From assembly GCA_933822405.4 (NCBI GenBank), contig CAKOGP040001802.1:1-17616 (forward strand): DNA of 17,616 nucleotides, written 5' to 3'. Both the position numbers and the translations under genes were made by a program. The stretch's first letter is position 1. The number at the start of each line of letters is the position of its first letter. The notes under the pieces are model-generated. The model did not search any database and was not told the origin of the DNA. It saw nothing but the letters and a program-made list of their open reading frames with translations. This stretch comes from Cylindrotheca closterium (lineage: Eukaryota > Bacillariophyta > Bacillariophyceae > Bacillariales > Bacillariaceae). Shown here in pieces: positions 13,872-17,616 of this stretch.

Positions 13872-15983
13872 CTATCGATCTTTGTAGATGACAAAACCAC
13901 TTGTTTCTCCCCTCCTTGTTGGAGTATATCTTTTTCTTTGGTCTTGATCCATTTCGTCCATATGAGTGTCCAAAACATCCTTTATCCCTACCCACAGTTG
14001 TTTCCGCAACTTATTTGTCTGTGATCTATTCCCATTTTGTCCCTTCTGCGTCGCTCTTCCGTAAGCCAGGGAATTTAGAAGAACAAGGTCCAGTGCCTGC
14101 AGCAAGTCCTTGCCACGCCACATATTCCAAGAAGAAAGCCCTTGTGCAACAAGCTGACCAGTATTGCCTACAAGTGACTTGTTTGCCGCTTCCGAATCGT
14201 CCAACAGTGCAGATACAACATCTCGAAAGCACAATGGGTGCTTTACTACATGTGCATAAGAGGGGGTTTGAGTGTGATCCACCGCATCCACAAAGTCTGC
14301 TGAATCGGGACTTTTCAACAGCTCTGAAAACAAACGCAAAACACAGGCATATTTCTCTGCTCCATCCCAGAAGGCTTCCAATGGGATGTTGTTTGGACGT
14401 ATCGTCCAGTGCTGATTGCTGTCAAACATCGAAGCCAGTTCGTCCAAGTTTCGAGCCAAGCCGAGGGCATTCCTCTGCTCGAATGGGGAAGAATCAAATA
14501 AACCCTGATTGAAAAAGTCAGTGGAGACGTCATTTTCGACACTTCGCCAAAGCTTTATGAAATCAGCATCATCTGAGTCACCCTCAAAGGTGGTTTTGCT
14601 ACGTTTCGCTGCTGGCTTGATGTCAAGAATTTCTACAACAAAGTCTTCCTCGGACGTTTTCGCTACAGCATCCAGTGCATAGTCCGTATCAGCCTTGGCT
14701 TCCATTTTGCGCTTCTTGTGGGTACTGGTCTGTGTTGGAGCGCTGGACTTGATTGCTTCCAACTCATCATCATCATCGATGCAGATTACATCATCATCTT
14801 CGGGGTCAAAATCCGACATTCCTCGCAAAGCGGATTCGAGCCTGTGGAAGAAAGGGAGATAAGGGTGCGCCGAACTCTGTTCCTGGTAAGAGGGAGGGAC
14901 CTCGGATTTCAACCGTTTTAAAGCTTGCGACGCCGTCGGCCGGAGCCGTTCACCGAGCTTCCGTGTTGTATCGAATGATCTATCCAACTTTTGGCAAGAG
15001 TTTAGAATGCATTCAAAATCGTTGCAAATCTGCAAAGCACCACCATGTTTTGACAGCCACTTCCGCAACCCCCAGGACTCTCCATCCTTCATTCCACCAA
15101 GGAATGTGTTCTTGACAGCCTCACATCCCTGATTTTGCACCGCATGTGCATTTTCGCAAAGTTTTTGAAGTTCCTTGAATGCTGCTTCGAGATTTTGTGA
15201 AGCCATGAGTCCTTTGTTCTTTTGGAAGAACTTGGTTGGTAATGTTGCGATGTATATTCGATAGAATTGGTTTGGAGTCATTGAATCTCGAAACATTTGT
15301 TGAACTACGTTTTTCCTCGTTGCCAGGGCTAATCCCTTGCGCAGTTCCTGCTGGCATTGTACCAAAAAGTCTACACATGGTAGGTATCGCGTTGCTACCT
15401 CGTTAGCACGAGATTGAATTCTACTCACAATCGCTGTTCCCTTCATGGGCTCCAATGAAATCCCTGAAACGGTGAACTCAAGCCTCTCCAGCCAGACCTC
15501 ATCGCCATGATCAACAGAAATTGGACTAGACTTTGGGGCAAACATGTCTTTCAAAGCAGTACCAGGAACAAGGCTTGTTGTAAAGACAGTTTGATGATGA
15601 ACAACTGTATTGGTAGCAACGACGGTGTGTGGTGGATTGAGACGCTGTAAAGCAGCATTTCCTATCGGCAACGGCTCAAAATCTGTTATACATTGCATCT
15701 TCTGCATGCCTGCAGTTTTTGAAGGTGTTGATAGCGTTGCGGTGCCGGTTGTTGAGGGCAAAAGAGTTTGATGAGGCCGAGATGGCACTCGCCTACCAGT
15801 GGTAGCCGTAGGAGTAAAGGTCGAAGGGTTCAACCTGGACGGATCATAATCTTCCATACATGGTCCATTTGGATTCAAATAGTGACGTCTTTGTTGCTGT
15901 ATACATGAGGCTGTTCTATTAGTTGCTTGGTATCGGTTTCCATATGACTCCATGTCGAAAGTGGCACTATATCGATCTGCCAT
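13872..15983 (-). CDS. Probable nuclear protein with SUMO-interaction-like motifs and a bromodomain-like C-terminus
   Basis: An intact single-exon frame of 703 residues ending in TAG. ATG 15983 is the first Met. The frame stays open 17 codons further upstream to a TGA, so an upstream coding exon is possible but not shown. Residues 1-160 are Ser/Thr/Pro-rich and look disordered; 160-390 is a helical region. An acidic patch holds VICIDDDDELE (399-409), and a second hydrophobic-acidic stretch, EEDFVVEILDIK, lies at 445-456; both resemble SUMO-interaction motifs. Basic clusters HKKRK (422-426) and KPAAKRSK (456-463) are candidate nuclear signals. Residues 541-672 resemble a divergent bromodomain: LLKSPDSADFVDAVD, then TPSYAHVVKHPLCF (the PxY..IIxxP type of element), then KDLLQALDLVLLNSLAYGRA (helix with the Asn and Tyr region) and LRKQLWVGIKDVL. 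It may read acetylated chromatin or be a scaffold. Coding is sure; the domain call is moderate. Confidence 0.85.
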   Translation of the reverse strand: MADRYSATFDMESYGNRYQATNRTASCIQQQRRHYLNPNGPCMEDYDPSRLNPSTFTPTATTGRRVPSRPHQTLLPSTTGTATLSTPSKTAGMQKMQCITDFEPLPIGNAALQRLNPPHTVVATNTVVHHQTVFTTSLVPGTALKDMFAPKSSPISVDHGDEVWLERLEFTVSGISLEPMKGTAIVSRIQSRANEVATRYLPCVDFLVQCQQELRKGLALATRKNVVQQMFRDSMTPNQFYRIYIATLPTKFFQKNKGLMASQNLEAAFKELQKLCENAHAVQNQGCEAVKNTFLGGMKDGESWGLRKWLSKHGGALQICNDFECILNSCQKLDRSFDTTRKLGERLRPTASQALKRLKSEVPPSYQEQSSAHPYLPFFHRLESALRGMSDFDPEDDDVICIDDDDELEAIKSSAPTQTSTHKKRKMEAKADTDYALDAVAKTSEEDFVVEILDIKPAAKRSKTTFEGDSDDADFIKLWRSVENDVSTDFFNQGLFDSSPFEQRNALGLARNLDELASMFDSNQHWTIRPNNIPLEAFWDGAEKYACVLRLFSELLKSPDSADFVDAVDHTQTPSYAHVVKHPLCFRDVVSALLDDSEAANKSLVGNTGQLVAQGLSSWNMWRGKDLLQALDLVLLNSLAYGRATQKGQNGNRSQTNKLRKQLWVGIKDVLDTHMDEMDQDQRKRYTPTRRGETSGFVIYKDR

Positions 15984-17168
15984 GCTTGTCCGAAGCTTCT
16001 CTGCAATATCTTGTTTGTTGGGTCCACTTTTGTTTCAATGTAATGGGACTGATTGAATACTGGAGTCACAGTCTCGAGGCTGTTTCCTTGTCTCAGTAGT
16101 TTTGACGGCGGTACTATTGTTCGGCAATACAGTATGTCTCCATAGAATTCTACGTCTTGCGCGGACGCCGGACAGAAAATATAACATGGTCAAACAGTGG
16201 GATTATCCCCAAAAAGACATGTTGGGATTTTGATTTTTTCAGGGTTTCCAATGGGGGTACACGTACATACCACGAGCGCCAATTTTTATCTACAAGACGG
16301 GGTAATTTTCATAAATAGGGGCAAGGGGACAGACGGGGTGTCATCGCTTCTCAAGCGGGTTGAAAGGCCAAACAAATTGTGAAAAAAAATAACGGTCATG
16401 TCACCTGCATGAAATGAAAAAAGCTCGACCCGAATTTGGATACTAATCCTACGGATTACCAGGCGCCGCCTCCACTTCATGACTCGATGTCTAGCGTGAT
16501 TGGCCTAGGATGATTGCATACTACGAATTTGTACCAAACGAGATTATGCCAGTCCTCCATACGTAAGTAAGAGATGTAGGTTTGGCATCGTAAGCTTGGT
16601 AACTAGAATTAGGGACCGGATTTGGAAACGGGAATCGAAGATTCGACTCAATGGACTCAAACGTGACACAAATTTGGGACCTGGATGGTACCGAGCATTT
16701 GGTGCAGAAGAGATAAATCAGGAACCGGGTGGGATGGTGGGAAAAAAAGATATAATCGTTCTGAACTGTTTCAGATGATCGTGGTTCCTTAGCTCTCCAT
16801 CGTCTCATCTTGCACTTGGCAAAAAGAATGCTTCTGTTCACGCCTTCGTTTGCCATGCCAATCGTCCCCGAATTTTCGTCCAATGAATTACCGTTACTTA
16901 TCTTAAGCGACTGACGACATGACTGTTGGCGTGAAGACAGGAGTCTTCTCTTGCCAGTCCGTCTACCGTCTTGCCAATGGGTTGTTGCTTTTCGTCAATT
17001 GGTAGGATTTCTACGGCGGAGATGGAAATTGAAAGGTACTATTTTAGCAATGAATTGTTGACACAGCCTACCAGACCATATATTTCTACGGATTTTCTAC
17101 AGCGTGTTTTCAAAAACTGAGGCGCGGAGCTGTACTGTACTGCACAGTACTTTTCCAGATCCAAACTC
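15984..17168. other. Divergent intergenic region
   Basis: This stretch lies between the starts of the minus-strand 703-residue gene and the plus-strand short gene, so both promoters should be here. A minus-strand frame at 16883-16521 (120 codons) has no recognisable domain, and I treat it as chance. The phrase ATTTCTACGG occurs twice (near 17008 and 17084). No RNA gene was seen. Confidence 0.5.
17132..17150. repeat. Short inverted repeat upstream of the right-edge gene
   Basis: GTACTGT (17132-17138) and ACAGTAC (17144-17150) are exact reverse complements around the loop ACTGC. It sits about 20 bp upstream of the TATA box and is a candidate operator-like site. Confidence 0.75.
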
Positions 17169-17177
17169 TATAAAAAA
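17169..17177 (+). promoter_or_regulatory. TATA box of the right-edge gene
   Basis: TATAAAAAA lies 26 bp upstream of the ATG at 17195. With the usual TATA-to-start distance, transcription would begin at or very near the ATG, so either the 5' UTR is almost absent or a different promoter is used. Confidence 0.5.
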
Positions 17178-17194
17178 TCTTGTCACGCAACACC

Positions 17195-17380
17195 ATGACC
17201 ACCGAGACCGCCAATAACAACCCAACAATGGCTACAAATGCCACCTCCGCAAAATCACAAGGTAAGGGGAAAATGATTTTGACCAATGAAGACATTGAAT
17301 TTCTAGCTGGATTGCTTGAAGCTGCCCCCCTTCCCCCATTGGAGAACGTCATCCCCCTGAGATTTTCTGAGTACGTTTGA
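17195..17380 (+). CDS. Short hypothetical protein, or first exon of a longer gene
   Basis: ATG 17195 in good context (ACACCATGACC) opens 61 residues ending in TGA at 17378-17380. The protein starts with a Thr/Asn/Ala-rich stretch (MTTETANNNPTMATNATSAK) and a basic patch (SQGKGK). A conserved-looking amphipathic segment with Leu and Pro follows (LTNEDIEFLAGLLEAAPLPP), then LENVIPLRFSEYV. The family is not recognised. A good splice donor (GTACGT at 17371) lies inside the last codons, so this could be exon 1 of a longer gene. However, the acceptors I tried within the window all lead to early stops. The stop codon is the first three bases of the palindrome array. Confidence 0.55.
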   Translation: MTTETANNNPTMATNATSAKSQGKGKMILTNEDIEFLAGLLEAAPLPPLENVIPLRFSEYV

Positions 17381-17491
17381 GTTATAACTCACACGTTTGA
17401 GTTATAACTCACACGTCTGAGTTATAACTCACATGTCTGAGTTATAACTCACACGTTTGAGTTATAACTCAACGCCGTGAGTTACAACTCA
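17378..17491. repeat. Six 14-bp palindromes in exact 20-bp tandem phase
   Basis: The perfect palindrome TGAGTTATAACTCA starts at 17378, 17398, 17418, 17438 and 17458. A sixth copy, TGAGTTACAACTCA, starts at 17478 with one central change. The spacers are 6 bp: CACGTT, CACGTC, CATGTC, CACGTT, then a diverged CGCCG-containing one. Identical palindromes, drifting spacers and strict two-helical-turn phasing suggest selection on the palindrome, for example cooperative binding of a dimeric factor on one DNA face. A young satellite is the alternative. Confidence 0.95.
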
Positions 17492-17616
17492 GGGATACCC
17501 CGCAGTTTGTCCTAGATCCGGGTTTCTATTATTTCTTTTTAGTCCGTGTGGTCATTTTCACCCTTTTCTGCATTAGTCTCTCATGATGAAATTGACTTAG
17601 GGCAAATTAAAAGCGA
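17492..17616. other. Right-edge sequence, unassigned
   Basis: It contains a good acceptor-like polypyrimidine tract ending in TAG (near 17533), but joining it to the donor at 17371 gives a stop after about ten codons. It may be the 3' UTR of the short gene. Confidence 0.4.

Noticed and set aside
16521..16883. 120-codon minus-strand frame
   Set aside because: No recognisable domain, mixed composition and no splice partners, so probably chance in non-coding DNA.
17371..17491. CRISPR-like array
   Set aside because: The repeats are 14-bp palindromes with 6-bp spacers at 20-bp phase in eukaryote-like DNA; spacers are far too short and there are no cas genes.

Overview
The window looks like nuclear DNA of a stramenopile alga, most likely a diatom. 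The grounds are very short GT-AG introns (45-102 bp), a secreted protein with a Pro/Ser-rich 'PSxxPS' stretch followed by plant-type leucine-rich repeats, a DHHC protein with variant cysteines, and a decayed Ty3/gypsy-type retroelement. There are no bacterial-style operons or ribosome binding sites. This is a judgement from gene style; no species can be named from the sequence alone.

Layout, left to right. The 3' end of a plus-strand gene (1-195) converges on a three-exon minus-strand DHHC-type protein S-acyltransferase gene (590-1837). Next, also on the minus strand, is a 17-exon LRR protein gene (2221-5568). I could splice it into one uninterrupted 743-codon frame, with 14 of its 16 introns in phase 1. 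Upstream of it lies a possible tiny two-exon minus-strand gene (5891-6143).

From about 6550 to 11075 the minus strand carries a 5'-truncated Ty3/gypsy-like retroelement. It contains, in order, the end of the reverse transcriptase, RNase H, an unusually long unassigned segment of about 300 residues, a linker, an H2C2 plus DDE integrase with a GPY-type module, and a long C-terminal extension. One in-frame TGA and one frameshift break it, and I found no LTR, gag, protease or RT palm. From 11076 to about 13870 there are an AT run, a 16-copy AAT microsatellite, two decayed coding-like patches on opposite strands, and a large hairpin.

The right side holds an intact single-exon minus-strand gene (13872-15983) for a 703-residue, probably nuclear protein with SUMO-interaction-like motifs, basic clusters and a divergent bromodomain-like C-terminus. 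About 1.2 kb of apparent non-coding DNA follows. A short plus-strand gene (17195-17380) then has its stop codon inside the first of six 14-bp palindromes spaced exactly 20 bp apart (17378-17491).

The genes do not form an obvious pathway: this is ordinary euchromatin with a retroelement scar. The points most worth a second look are the palindrome array at the right edge, the extra segment in the retroelement polyprotein, the modular exon structure of the LRR gene with an 18-nt microexon, and the missing zinc-ligand cysteines in the DHHC protein.
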